Assembly (NCBI GenBank): GCA_963817405.1
Contig: CAWFNW010000002.1
Span: 496,001-560,000, forward strand
Direction of reading: 5' to 3'
From: CAWFNW01 sp963817405
GTDB lineage: Bacteria > Actinomycetota > Coriobacteriia > Anaerosomatales > Anaerosomataceae
Length of the DNA: 64,000 bases
Under the pieces are notes generated by a model that saw only the letters and a program-made list of their open reading frames with translations, had not been told where the DNA came from and ran no database searches. Both the position numbers and the translations under genes were made by a program. Every line of letters begins with the position of its first letter. The stretch's first letter is position 1. This document shows positions 37,184 through 45,043 of this stretch, one piece after another.

Positions 37184-37998
37184 GCGACGAGCTCCGCGCC
37201 GCACCACCGCGCGTCATCGACTTCCACACGCACGTGTTCCGGGACGACGTGGCCGAGCGCGCGATCGACAGCATGTCCGACGACGTGCGCTACCACGCGT
37301 ACTACGACGGCACGGTCGAGGGGCTTTTGACTGCGATGGACGAAGCGGGCATCGCGGTGTCGGTCCTCGCGCCGGTAGCCACCTCGGCCAAGCAGGTGAG
37401 AAGCATCAATGACTGGACTGCGTCGATGATGAGCGGCCGGCTAGTGGCGTTCGGGGCGATGCACCCGGGCTACCCGGAGCCCGGCGTCGAGATCGCGCGA
37501 ATGGCGGCGTTAGGGATGAAGGGCATCAAGCTCCATGCGGAGTTCCAGTCGTTCCACCCGCACGAAGACCGGCTGCGCCCGATCTATCAAGCCGCCCAGG
37601 AGCATGGCATGATCATGCTCTTTCACGCGGGCAGCGACCCTAAGTTCGATACCGTCTCGGGATCGCCCAAGGTCTTCCGCGAGCTTGCCACCGAGTATCC
37701 CGGGCTGACGTTTGTGCTCGCGCACATGGGCGGCTACCAGATGTGGGACGAGGTGGCCGCCGAGCTCGTCGGGCTGCCGGTCTACTTCGATACATCGCAA
37801 GCCACCGAGTTGCTCTCGCCCGAGGATCTGGCGGCGCTCATCCGCGCGCACGGCACGGACAAGGTGGTCTTCGGGAGCGACGGTCCGTGGGCTGACGCGG
37901 CTGCCGCGCTCGGCGCCCTTCGGACCGCCGGATTGAGCGCTGACGAGCTCGAGCGCATCCTCTGGAGCAACGCCGCGCAGCTGCTTGGACGTGTCTGA
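37180..37998 (+). CDS. Amidohydrolase-2 family metal-dependent hydrolase
   Basis: 272 residues, TIM-barrel fold. Metal-site motifs: VIDFHTHVF near residue 12, KGIKLHAEFQSF, MLFHAGSD, FVLAHMGGY and the catalytic aspartate in VFGSDGPW. This is the ACMSD-like group, covering decarboxylases and hydrolases; the substrate cannot be told. ATG 37180 overlaps the rlmL stop as ATGA and follows AAGGAGGA, so the genes are coupled, though no functional link is known. Confidence 0.88.
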   Translation: MSDELRAAPPRVIDFHTHVFRDDVAERAIDSMSDDVRYHAYYDGTVEGLLTAMDEAGIAVSVLAPVATSAKQVRSINDWTASMMSGRLVAFGAMHPGYPEPGVEIARMAALGMKGIKLHAEFQSFHPHEDRLRPIYQAAQEHGMIMLFHAGSDPKFDTVSGSPKVFRELATEYPGLTFVLAHMGGYQMWDEVAAELVGLPVYFDTSQATELLSPEDLAALIRAHGTDKVVFGSDGPWADAAAALGALRTAGLSADELERILWSNAAQLLGRV

Positions 37999-38030
37999 TA
38001 CTTGCACGTGCATTCCTCAGCGCAACTGTG

Positions 38031-38036
38031 TATACT
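38031..38036 (+). promoter_or_regulatory. -10 element of the cold-shock gene
   Basis: TATACT in the gap after the amidohydrolase. Transcription from near 38043 would leave a leader of about 107 bases before the cold-shock start, as is usual for cspA-type genes. No good -35 is visible at the right distance. Confidence 0.45.
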
Positions 38037-38149
38037 GTCGCGCGGGCCCGGATGAAGGCCCTTTGGATTCGCGGCGTGACCCTCCGCGTATCGTGGAGAA
38101 GTGGTCACGTCGCATTGTTTTGCCCTGAGGGGCGGAAGGAATGGTTTGC

Positions 38150-38353
38150 ATGGCTGAGGGAACGGTTAAGTGGTTCAACGCTGAGAAGGGCTATGGCTTC
38201 ATTTCGCACGAGGGTGGCGACGACGTGTTCGTCCACTTCTCCGCGATCGAGGGCGATGGCTTCAAGAGCCTCGACGAAGGCCAGGCGGTCTCCTTCGAGA
38301 TCACTGACGGCCAGAACGGCAAGAAGCAGGCGGCGAACGTCCGCAAGATCTAG
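38150..38353 (+). CDS. cspA: Cold-shock protein (CspA family)
   Basis: 67 residues, a single OB-fold cold-shock domain that binds single-stranded RNA and DNA as a chaperone. RNP1 is KGYGFI (within AEKGYGFISHEGG) and RNP2 is VFVHFSAI. ATG 38150 is chosen because GGAAGGA lies 9 bases upstream; ATG 38141 sits directly on that site. It has its own leader and a strong terminator at 38377, so it is a single-gene unit. Confidence 0.97.
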   Translation: MAEGTVKWFNAEKGYGFISHEGGDDVFVHFSAIEGDGFKSLDEGQAVSFEITDGQNGKKQAANVRKI

Positions 38354-38376
38354 CTTCACACAACCTCACAAGGTGA

Positions 38377-38404
38377 TGAAGGGCGGCCCATGGGCCGCCC
38401 TTCA
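38377..38404 (+). terminator. Strong terminator after the cold-shock gene
   Basis: TGAAGGGCGGCCC (38377-38389) pairs perfectly with GGGCCGCCCTTCA (38392-38404), a 13-base inverted repeat 23 bases after the stop. Confidence 0.85.
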
Positions 38405-38479
38405 CTGTGTTGTACAGCTGCGAATGGGCAGGGCCGGTTCACAAGGCGGCAGCCCTCGATGGGGTATCGTGGACTGACC

Positions 38480-39328
38480 ATGACGCTCACGGTGCTCCTC
38501 TCGCTCGCCACCTCGCTCTTCTTCGGCGGCTCCGACTTCCTCGGAGGCGTTGCCAGCCGCAAGGACTCCGCGTTTCCTGTCACGGCGACGTCGCAGCTCC
38601 TCGGCGGGGCGCTCATGCTCGCAGGAGCCCTGCTCGTCGGGGGTACGCTCGCACGTGGGGATGCGGCGTGGGCGGCGCTCGCGGGCATCTGCGGCGGCGT
38701 TGGCGTCACCGCACTCTACGGCGCGCTTGCCACCGGGCGCATGAGCATCGTGGCGCCAGTGACCGCCGCGCTCTCGGGCGCGGTGCCGGCGACGGTCGAC
38801 CTGGCACGGGGCACCACGATCGCCCCGCTCACGGTGACGGGTATTCTGCTCGCGCTCGTCGCCGTTATCGTCGTCAGCATCTCGCCCGAGGACGACGGTG
38901 GCCCGGTCTTCCGCCGCCCGTCGGCTGCAATCGTGCTCGCGGTCATCTCGGGCCTGGGTTTCGGCGGATCGCTCCTCTCGTTCTCATTCACCGCTTCGTC
39001 GAGTGGGCTGTGGCCGCTCGTTGTGGCCCGTGTCGTCTCTCTCACGTTCGCCGGCACCTTCGCGCTCGTTCGCACGCGACACCTCCTCGCGTATCGCGAG
39101 GCGAGACCGGCAGCGCTCGGCGCGGGGGCGCTTGACGCCGCCGCCAACGTCACGATGATCAACGCCCTGCGCTTGGGGCCGCTCGCGGTCGCCGCAGTGC
39201 TCTGCTCGCTCTACCCCGTCGTCGTGGTGCTCTTGGCTCGAGGCGTCCTCGGGGAGCGCCTGCGCCCGCTCCAGCGGGCAGGGGTTGCGCTCGCTTTGAT
39301 CGCGGTCGTGCTGACCGCTGTCACGTGA
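38480..39328 (+). CDS. EamA/DMT-superfamily transporter
   Basis: 282 residues, about ten helices in two repeated halves as expected for the drug/metabolite transporter superfamily. The opening LLSLATSLFFGGSDFLGGVASRK and the second-half start LAVISGLGFGGSLLSFSF mark the repeats, and the C-terminal GPLAVAAVLCSLYPVVVVLLARGVLGERL is the family end motif. The ATG at 38480 begins the first helix; the frame is open from 38390, but that part overlaps the cold-shock terminator. The substrate is unknown. Confidence 0.9.
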   Translation: MTLTVLLSLATSLFFGGSDFLGGVASRKDSAFPVTATSQLLGGALMLAGALLVGGTLARGDAAWAALAGICGGVGVTALYGALATGRMSIVAPVTAALSGAVPATVDLARGTTIAPLTVTGILLALVAVIVVSISPEDDGGPVFRRPSAAIVLAVISGLGFGGSLLSFSFTASSSGLWPLVVARVVSLTFAGTFALVRTRHLLAYREARPAALGAGALDAAANVTMINALRLGPLAVAAVLCSLYPVVVVLLARGVLGERLRPLQRAGVALALIAVVLTAVT

Positions 39329-39341
39329 TGCGGCACCGCAC

Positions 39342-39369
39342 TTGCAGGGTACCGAGTGAGTGCTATACC
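39342..39369 (+). promoter_or_regulatory. Promoter of the transglutaminase-like gene
   Basis: TTGCAG (39342-39347) and TATACC (39364-39369) are 16 bases apart. The predicted start near 39376 rules out the GTG at 39356 as the translation start of the next gene. Confidence 0.5.
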
Positions 39370-39409
39370 TAGGGTGTACACGGTGAGCGCGGAGAGCAGG
39401 GCGACGGGC

Positions 39410-40459
39410 ATGACGGCCGGTGAGAGACGAGCTCTCACGCGGAGGCGGCGCACGGTTGCGGCGTGTGTGGTCCTCGGCGCGGTTTCGCTCGCCATCGCGG
39501 TGCCGAAGGTGGCCGGCTGGCTACAGTGGCACACGTTCCTTCGCAGCGTTGACGCCATACCGGCGGTATCGGGTGAGCCGACGCGGCCCGTGACGCTCAC
39601 GTTCCGCTACGCGGGCAGACTGCAGGTGCTTCAGGTGGCCGTACCCGAGGCTGAGGTCGCGCAGTCAGCGCGGGTTCGCACCGCAGACCTCTTCCCCCTG
39701 CGCGACGCCGTGCGCGAGCGCTACTTCAAGCATCTGGTACTCGCCGTGAGCCGCAGCGGGACTGTCCGATCGCTCGCCGACGAGCTCCGGATCATCCGAC
39801 TGCGAGAACGGCTGGACACCGACGAGTACCTCGAGCTGATCACGCGTGCCATCCAGGAGATTCCCTACGGCGTGGTCAGCCGCGAGTTCCTGCTGCCAGC
39901 CGAAGTGCTCGCCGGCCGTTCGGGCGTGTGCTCGGAGAAGAGCGTGCTCCTCGCGGCGCTCATGGCGCACGAGGGCTACGACACGGCGCTCCTGATCTTG
40001 GATGCCGATGGGCACGTGGCGGTCGGTGTCGGAAGCGACGAGCCGGGCTACCTCGGCAGCCGCTTCGACTTCGTCGAGACGACGGCCGGCATGTACGTCG
40101 GTCAGGTGAAGGAAGCATACCGGGGCGTGGGCCCCGTGCCTCGAGCGCCTCAGATCGTGTCGATCAGCTCGGGCACGCGCTACCACGCTTCTGCTGAGGT
40201 CGACGTGATCATCCGCTTCCTCAGACAGGCGCAGCGGGACCGGAACACGTTCAGGCCGTACATTGAATACGCGGCGACGAGCACCGGTATGCATGCCGAG
40301 CGCTACAAGCAGCGCGCGTACGACTTCACCCTCGCCGCGGATGTTGCCGCCTTCATCATCGAAAACGCCGACGACCGCCACCGCGTCTACCTCGACCTCA
40401 CCGGTTCCGCGCGCGATCGCATGCTGGTGATGGCCGGGCATCCGTGGGTGGCGTACTGA
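39410..40459 (+). CDS. Transglutaminase-like membrane-anchored protein
   Basis: 349 residues. A basic N-terminus and one helix (TVAACVVLGAVSLAIAVPKV, about 18-38) anchor an outside domain. The papain-like core has the catalytic cysteine in RSGVCSEKSVLLAALM and the histidine in DADGHVAVGV, the usual transglutaminase/protease pattern. The part after residue 250 matches nothing I know. The start is uncertain: ATG 39410 (GGAGAG 13 bases upstream), or GTG 39383 close to the promoter. It may be a protease, a peptidoglycan-linked enzyme or an inactive relative. The pseudouridine kinase gene follows. Confidence 0.75.
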   Translation: MTAGERRALTRRRRTVAACVVLGAVSLAIAVPKVAGWLQWHTFLRSVDAIPAVSGEPTRPVTLTFRYAGRLQVLQVAVPEAEVAQSARVRTADLFPLRDAVRERYFKHLVLAVSRSGTVRSLADELRIIRLRERLDTDEYLELITRAIQEIPYGVVSREFLLPAEVLAGRSGVCSEKSVLLAALMAHEGYDTALLILDADGHVAVGVGSDEPGYLGSRFDFVETTAGMYVGQVKEAYRGVGPVPRAPQIVSISSGTRYHASAEVDVIIRFLRQAQRDRNTFRPYIEYAATSTGMHAERYKQRAYDFTLAADVAAFIIENADDRHRVYLDLTGSARDRMLVMAGHPWVAY

Positions 40460-40494
40460 GCGCCCGGCTCGACAGCCTCGCCGGAGATCGACGC

Positions 40495-41421
40495 GTGACC
40501 CCACGTCGTGGCGACGGCTACGTCGTGGTCGTCGGCGGCGCGAACACAGATATCGCTGGCTTCACCGAGCGCCCGCTCGTCCAGCGCGACTCGAACCCTG
40601 GCCACGTGCGCGTAAGCTCAGGTGGCGTGGGGCGCAACATCGCCGAGAACCTCGCCCGCCTGGGCGTTCCGACGCGCCTGGTGGCCGCGTTCGGCGAGGG
40701 CCACGACGCGCGAGCACTCGTCGAGGCGTGTCAGGAAGCGGGCGTCGGCGTCGTGGAAGTCCCGACGCCCGGCGTGCCGGCCTCGCGGTATCTGGCGATC
40801 CTTGATGATGCCGGCGACCTTGCGCTTGCGGTAAACGACATGCGCGCGACCGAGTCGCTCACTCCTGAAGCACTCGACGTGCATGTGGGGCTGCTCTCAG
40901 GTGCTGCGGCGATCGTGCTCGACGCCAATCTCGCGGCTGAAACGCTCGCCTCTCTGGCCGAGCGTTTTGCCGACGTGCCGCTCGTGCTCGACTGCGTCTC
41001 CGTTCCCAAGGTGTCGCGCGCCCGATCGATCCTCGGAGCGCTCTGGGCGGTGAAGGCCAACGTTGCCGAGGCATGCGCGCTCTCGGGTGAGGAAGCCGCA
41101 GGTCCGCTTGAGGCGGCACGTGGCTGCGTGCGCGCCGGGGTGACCCGTGCGTTCGTCACGGCCGGTGCGGAAGGCGTTGCATGGGTGACCCCCGAGGGCG
41201 AGGGCACCTTCGTGCCTCCTCCTCTCGACGTGGTGAACGCGACCGGCGCGGGCGACGCCTTCACCGCGGGCCTGGTGTACGCTTTCTTGGCGGGCTTCGA
41301 CGCGCGGCGGGCTGCCCTTCTCGGGAGCGCGATGTCGCGCCTTGCGCTCGCAAGCGAGCAGACCGTGAGTCCGGAGATCTCTGAAGAGCGGGCACTGGAA
41401 ACGATGGAGATGATGCTGTGA
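40495..41421 (+). CDS. psuK: Pseudouridine kinase (PfkB family)
   Basis: 308 residues. The PfkB fold is shown by VVVVGGANTDIAG at the start, SSGGVGRNIAENLARLG, and the ATP-binding anion hole NATGAGDAFTAGL near residue 255. The neighbour psuG makes pseudouridine the likely substrate: PsuK gives pseudouridine 5'-phosphate, which PsuG cleaves. GTG 40495 after GGAG (9-base gap) is preferred over the open frame from 40444, which overlaps the previous gene. The stop overlaps psuG by one base. Confidence 0.9.
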   Translation: MTPRRGDGYVVVVGGANTDIAGFTERPLVQRDSNPGHVRVSSGGVGRNIAENLARLGVPTRLVAAFGEGHDARALVEACQEAGVGVVEVPTPGVPASRYLAILDDAGDLALAVNDMRATESLTPEALDVHVGLLSGAAAIVLDANLAAETLASLAERFADVPLVLDCVSVPKVSRARSILGALWAVKANVAEACALSGEEAAGPLEAARGCVRAGVTRAFVTAGAEGVAWVTPEGEGTFVPPPLDVVNATGAGDAFTAGLVYAFLAGFDARRAALLGSAMSRLALASEQTVSPEISEERALETMEMML

Positions 41422-42338
41422 TGCGCGAGTACCTGAATGCCAGTCCCGAGGTTGCGGAGGCGCTCGCTGCAGGCCGTCCCGTGGTGGCGCTTGAGTCTAC
41501 GATCATCTCGCACGGTTTCCCGTATCCGGCGAACGTCGAATGCGCGCTCGAAGCCGAGCGTGTTGCCCGCGAGGAGGGCGCCCTTCCCGCGACGGTCGCC
41601 GTGCTCGGCGGCCAGCTGCGGGTCGGGCTCACCGGGGCGGACATCGAGTACCTGGCGACCACCCCGGGCATCGCGAAGGCGAGCCGGCGCGACATCGGGA
41701 CGCTCATCGCGCGCGGCGAGGACGGCGCCACGACGGTCGCCGGAACCATGCTCGTGGCTGCGCTCGCCGGCGTCCGCGTCTTCGCGACCGGCGGCATCGG
41801 CGGCGTGCACCGCGGGGCGCCGGAGACCTTCGACATCTCGGCGGACCTGCAGGAGCTGGCGAGCACGGACGTTGCCGTGGTGTGTGCCGGCGCCAAGTCG
41901 ATCCTCGACCTGCCGCTGACCCTCGAGTACCTCGAGACGCACGGCGTGCCGGTGCTCGGCTTCCAGACCGACGAGTTCCCGGCGTTCTACACGCGGACGA
42001 GCGGGCTCGGCGTTGATGCCCGCCTGGAGACCCCGGATGAGATCGCCGAGGTGCTCCGCGTTCGCCGCGCGCTCGGTATCGCCGGCGGCGTGGTGATAGT
42101 GAATCCCATTCCCGCCGAGTACGAGCTCCCGCACGAAGAGATCGACGGCGTGATCGAGCGCGCGCTCGGCGAGGCGACGGCGCAGGGTGTTCGCGGCAAG
42201 GCAGTGACGCCGTTCCTTCTGGGACGGATCCACGAGCTCACGGGTGGACGGAGCGAAGAGGCAAACAAGCAGCTCGTCTACAACAACGTGCGGCTCGCGG
42301 CCCGCATCGCCTGCGCGCTTGCAGACGGCGATCGGTGA
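41421..42338 (+). CDS. psuG: Pseudouridine-5'-phosphate glycosidase
   Basis: 305 residues. It breaks the C-C glycosidic bond of pseudouridine phosphate to uracil and ribose 5-phosphate, and needs Mn2+. Family phrases: VVALESTIISHGFPYPANV at the start, GTLIARGEDGATTVAGTM, RVFATGGIGGVHRGA, VVCAGAKSILDLPLTLE and the end ELTGGRSEEANKQLVYNN. Start ATG 41421 (TGATG junction with psuK). The stop overlaps GTG 42335 of the methyltransferase as GTGA. Confidence 0.95.
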   Translation: MREYLNASPEVAEALAAGRPVVALESTIISHGFPYPANVECALEAERVAREEGALPATVAVLGGQLRVGLTGADIEYLATTPGIAKASRRDIGTLIARGEDGATTVAGTMLVAALAGVRVFATGGIGGVHRGAPETFDISADLQELASTDVAVVCAGAKSILDLPLTLEYLETHGVPVLGFQTDEFPAFYTRTSGLGVDARLETPDEIAEVLRVRRALGIAGGVVIVNPIPAEYELPHEEIDGVIERALGEATAQGVRGKAVTPFLLGRIHELTGGRSEEANKQLVYNNVRLAARIACALADGDR

Positions 42339-43112
42339 ATCCGGACGCTCAGGAGCGGTCACGCGACCGCTTCGGCCGCTTCGCGCGCGACGTACGTGGA
42401 CAGCGAGTCTCACGCGCGCGGTGCCGACCTCGACCGTCTCCTGACGCTCGCGGCCCCGGAGCCGCAGTGGATCGCGCTCGATATCGCGACTGGCGGTGGA
42501 CATACCGCGATCGCGCTCGCGCCGTACGTTGCGCGCATGGTCGCCCTCGACCTCACTCCCGAGATGCTCGGTGCGGCCGAGGAGCACGCGGGCGAGCGGG
42601 GCGTGCCCGGAATCGAGTTCGTGCTGGGTGATGCCGAGTCGCTGCCCTTCGAGGACGGGACGTTCGACCTCGTGACGTGCCGGATTGCGGCGCACCACTT
42701 TCCGCACGTCGGCGCCTTCTTGGCGGAGGTTGCCCGGGTGCTCGTGCCGGGCGGGCGGTTCGTGCTCCAAGACCAGTGCGTGCCGAATACCGCGACAAGC
42801 GGCGCCTATCTCAACGTCTTCGAACGGCTGCGCGACCCCAGCCACGTCTGTGCGTACTCCGAGGAGGCCTGGGCGACGCTCATCGAGCGCGCGGGCCTGC
42901 ACATCGACGCTGTCGAGTGCTTCGAGAAGCGCCACACCCTTGAGCAATGGGCAGCGATGCAGGCCGCCTCGGACGAGGTCGTCGTCCGGCTGCACGAGCG
43001 CATCGACGAGGCGTCCGAGGCCGTGCGCGCGTGGATGCGGCCGGAGGGCGCCGGTGCCGAGCGGACGTTCACCATCCATCACGTCGTCATCGCGGCCCGC
43101 GCGCCAAAGTAG
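42335..43112 (+). CDS. Class I SAM methyltransferase (UbiE/YcgJ-like) with apparent N-terminal frameshift
   Basis: The main frame, 42396-43112, encodes SAM motifs IALDIATGGGHTAIAL, MVALDLTPEML and FDLVTCRIAAHHFPHVG. In related proteins the preceding segment reads like FGxxAxxYVxSxxHARGADL. Here its first half (DRFGRFAR) is in the frame of GTG 42335, and YVDSESHARGADL is in the next frame. Removing one base near 42389 joins them as RFGRFARTYVDSES. GTG 42335 also gives the GTGA overlap with psuG. So either the gene has lost about 20 N-terminal residues and starts at GTG 42396, or the base is a sequence error. The core looks functional; substrate unknown. Confidence 0.8.
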
Positions 43113-43124
43113 CGCAGCGGCCGA

Positions 43125-43907
43125 TCACCAGAGCCGGTAGACGCCGTCCCGCTCCTCGACGCGCGCGGCAAACCCGAAGAGCTCCGAGAGTCGCTCCGAG
43201 GTCATCAGCTCGGCCTTGTCGCCGTCGGCGATCACCCGGCCGTCGCGAAGCATGATGATGCGATCGACCTCGGGGACGATGTCGTCGACATGGTGGGTGA
43301 CGAGCACGAGCCCGCGCTCAGGCGTGGCGAGCGCTCGAAGGGTCCGGAGGAAGCTCCAGGTCGCGCGCGGGTCGAGGCCGTCGCACGGCTCGTCGAGTAC
43401 GAGCGTCGCAGGTTCGCTCGCGAGCGCCCGTGCGATGAGGGCTCTGCGGGCCTCGCCGGTCGAGAGCGTCCCGAAGGCTCTCGACGTGAGTTCCTCGATG
43501 CCGAGCTCGGTCAGGAGCGTGCTCGCGCGGTCGCGCATCGGGGCGGTCACTTGCGTCGAACGGTAGAGGCCGACCGAGCCGAAGAAGCCCGAAAGCACCA
43601 CGTCGCCGACCGAGACGTCGTCGGCGTAGTCCTCCTGGAGCGCGTTGGAGACGACGCCCAGCAGGCGGCGCGCCTCCATGAGGTCCCACCGCTCCCGGCC
43701 CGCGAGCAGCACGCTCGGGCCGTCATCGCGTGCGAGCGGGCGGACGTCGCGCGTCAGAAGTCCGATGAGGGTGGACTTGCCCGAGCCGTTCGGTCCGAGG
43801 ATGGCGACGTGCTCGCCTGCGCCGATGGCGAGGTCGTCGACGTCAAGGATCGTGTGCCCATCGCGCACGACCGTCGCGCGGTGAAGCAGGAGGAGCGGCG
43901 TGTTCAT
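43125..43907 (-). CDS. ABC transporter ATP-binding protein (YlmA-like)
   Basis: 260 residues. Walker A GPNGSGKSTLIGLL, signature LSTGEARRALIARAL, Walker B LVLDEPCDGLDP and switch histidine VTHHVDDI. The arrangement resembles the ModF/YlmA type of stand-alone ATPases, for which no permease is encoded nearby. The function is therefore open: it may energise a distant transporter. The ATG at 43907 starts the usual N-terminus; ATG 43916 is an alternative. It is convergent with the methyltransferase gene across 12 bases. Confidence 0.86.
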   Translation of the reverse strand: MNTPLLLLHRATVVRDGHTILDVDDLAIGAGEHVAILGPNGSGKSTLIGLLTRDVRPLARDDGPSVLLAGRERWDLMEARRLLGVVSNALQEDYADDVSVGDVVLSGFFGSVGLYRSTQVTAPMRDRASTLLTELGIEELTSRAFGTLSTGEARRALIARALASEPATLVLDEPCDGLDPRATWSFLRTLRALATPERGLVLVTHHVDDIVPEVDRIIMLRDGRVIADGDKAELMTSERLSELFGFAARVEERDGVYRLW

Positions 43908-44040
43908 GCGCTCCATGGTAGGTGAAGCGAGGCTGACGCGCGTGCGGACCGGTCTTGCCTCGGCACGGCCATTGCAGTCATGCTGCGTTGGACGGTCTCA
44001 CGTCAAAGACGGGACGATCCCGCGAAAGGGGAGTCACCAG

Positions 44041-44733
44041 ATGTTCTTCGGTGCCTACGGATTGCCGATCTTCATCCTCGCCACGGTTCTCGGCCTCGCC
44101 ACACAGGCCTTCGTGAAGAGCTCGTATCGCAAGAACAGCCAGCAGATGCTGCCGATGGGGCTCACCGGTGCCGAGGTCGCGCGCCGCGTGCTCGACTCCG
44201 AGGGGCTGTCGCGCGTCTCGATCGAGGTCACGCCGGGCACGCTGAGCGACCACTACGATCCGCGGACCAACGTCCTCAGACTCTCGCAGGACGTCTATGA
44301 CGGCGCGAACGTTTCGGCGGCGGGCGTCGCGGCGCACGAGGCGGGTCACGCCGTGCAGCATGCACGCGGTTTCGCGCCGGCGAAGGCTCGGATGGCACTC
44401 GTGCCGGTCGCCAACCTCGGCTCGCGGGGGGGCCCGATCCTCATCATGCTCGGCCTCGTCTTCGCCACCGCCGGGCAGTTCTCCGACCTGCTGCTCAATC
44501 TGGGCATTGGGCTGTTTGCTGCCGCCGTGATCTTCCAGATCGTCACGCTGCCGGTCGAGTTCGATGCCTCTCGGCGGGCGCTTGCCGCGCTCACGACCAC
44601 CGGCTCCATCGTCCCCGGACAGGAAGTCGGCGCGCGCCAGGTCCTGACGGCGGCCGCACTCACGTACGTCGCCGCGGCGCTCATCTCGGTCCTCTACCTG
44701 CTGCAGTTCATCGGACTCTCTCGCCGCAGCTGA
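44041..44733 (+). CDS. Membrane zinc metallopeptidase (YugP-like)
   Basis: 230 residues. N-terminal helix (about 5-22), then a soluble part with SDHYDPRTNVLRLSQDVYDG, and the zinc motif AAHEAGHAVQHARG near residue 100. A cluster of about three C-terminal helices follows (LVFATAGQF onward), with a glutamate in PVEFDASRRAL that is the likely third zinc ligand. The family is widespread in Gram-positives; its substrates are not known. ATG 44041 follows AAAGGGGAG; the upstream open frame is non-coding. Confidence 0.9.
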   Translation: MFFGAYGLPIFILATVLGLATQAFVKSSYRKNSQQMLPMGLTGAEVARRVLDSEGLSRVSIEVTPGTLSDHYDPRTNVLRLSQDVYDGANVSAAGVAAHEAGHAVQHARGFAPAKARMALVPVANLGSRGGPILIMLGLVFATAGQFSDLLLNLGIGLFAAAVIFQIVTLPVEFDASRRALAALTTTGSIVPGQEVGARQVLTAAALTYVAAALISVLYLLQFIGLSRRS

Positions 44734-44813
44734 CGCGCAGGACCGCTCGGGACGCCGGGCGTTCCCGTGCATCCACACGCTCCGCGCGGCGTGCGCACGT
44801 CAGGGCAGGGCGG

Positions 44814-44819
44814 TATACT
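44814..44819 (+). promoter_or_regulatory. -10 element of the SRP RNA gene
   Basis: TATACT about 17 bases before the start of the paired SRP RNA region. The -35 is not recognisable. Confidence 0.45.
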
Positions 44820-44835
44820 CACAAAGCCGCGTCGT

Positions 44836-44948
44836 GATGCCTTGGGACCGGGTCCCGGACGGCGGTACGCTGTGAACCTGGTCAGGTCCGGAAGGAAGCA
44901 GCCATAAGCGGCCTCTGCCGGGTGTTCGGGTCCCGGTCCCAGGGCATC
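44836..44948 (+). ncRNA. ffs: Signal recognition particle RNA, small bacterial (4.5S-like) type
   Basis: The conserved SRP domain is present: GGTCAGGTCCGGAAGGAAGC near 44880-44900 with the matching arm AGCAGCCATAAGCGG, the Ffh-binding tip. The ends pair over a long stem, GATGCCTTGGGACCGG against CCGGTCCCAGGGCATC, with one G-T pair. The roughly 113-base size means no Alu domain. It lies just before dnaX, a frequent gene order. It occupies most of the 310-base gap between the peptidase and dnaX genes. Exact ends are estimated. Confidence 0.96.
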
Positions 44949-45043
44949 ATCACACGCAGGGCCGGGTGGCGCGTCCGTCCGGCCCTGCCAGCATCACGGG
45001 CGGCGACGCACAGGGGCGCATGAGGGTCTCGGGAGGTTCACCA

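Noticed and set aside
40731..43082. 783-codon reverse-strand open frame
   Set aside because: It lies opposite psuK, psuG and the methyltransferase, which are clear genes. Its product is arginine/histidine/alanine-rich low-quality sequence, as expected for the shadow of G+C-rich codons.
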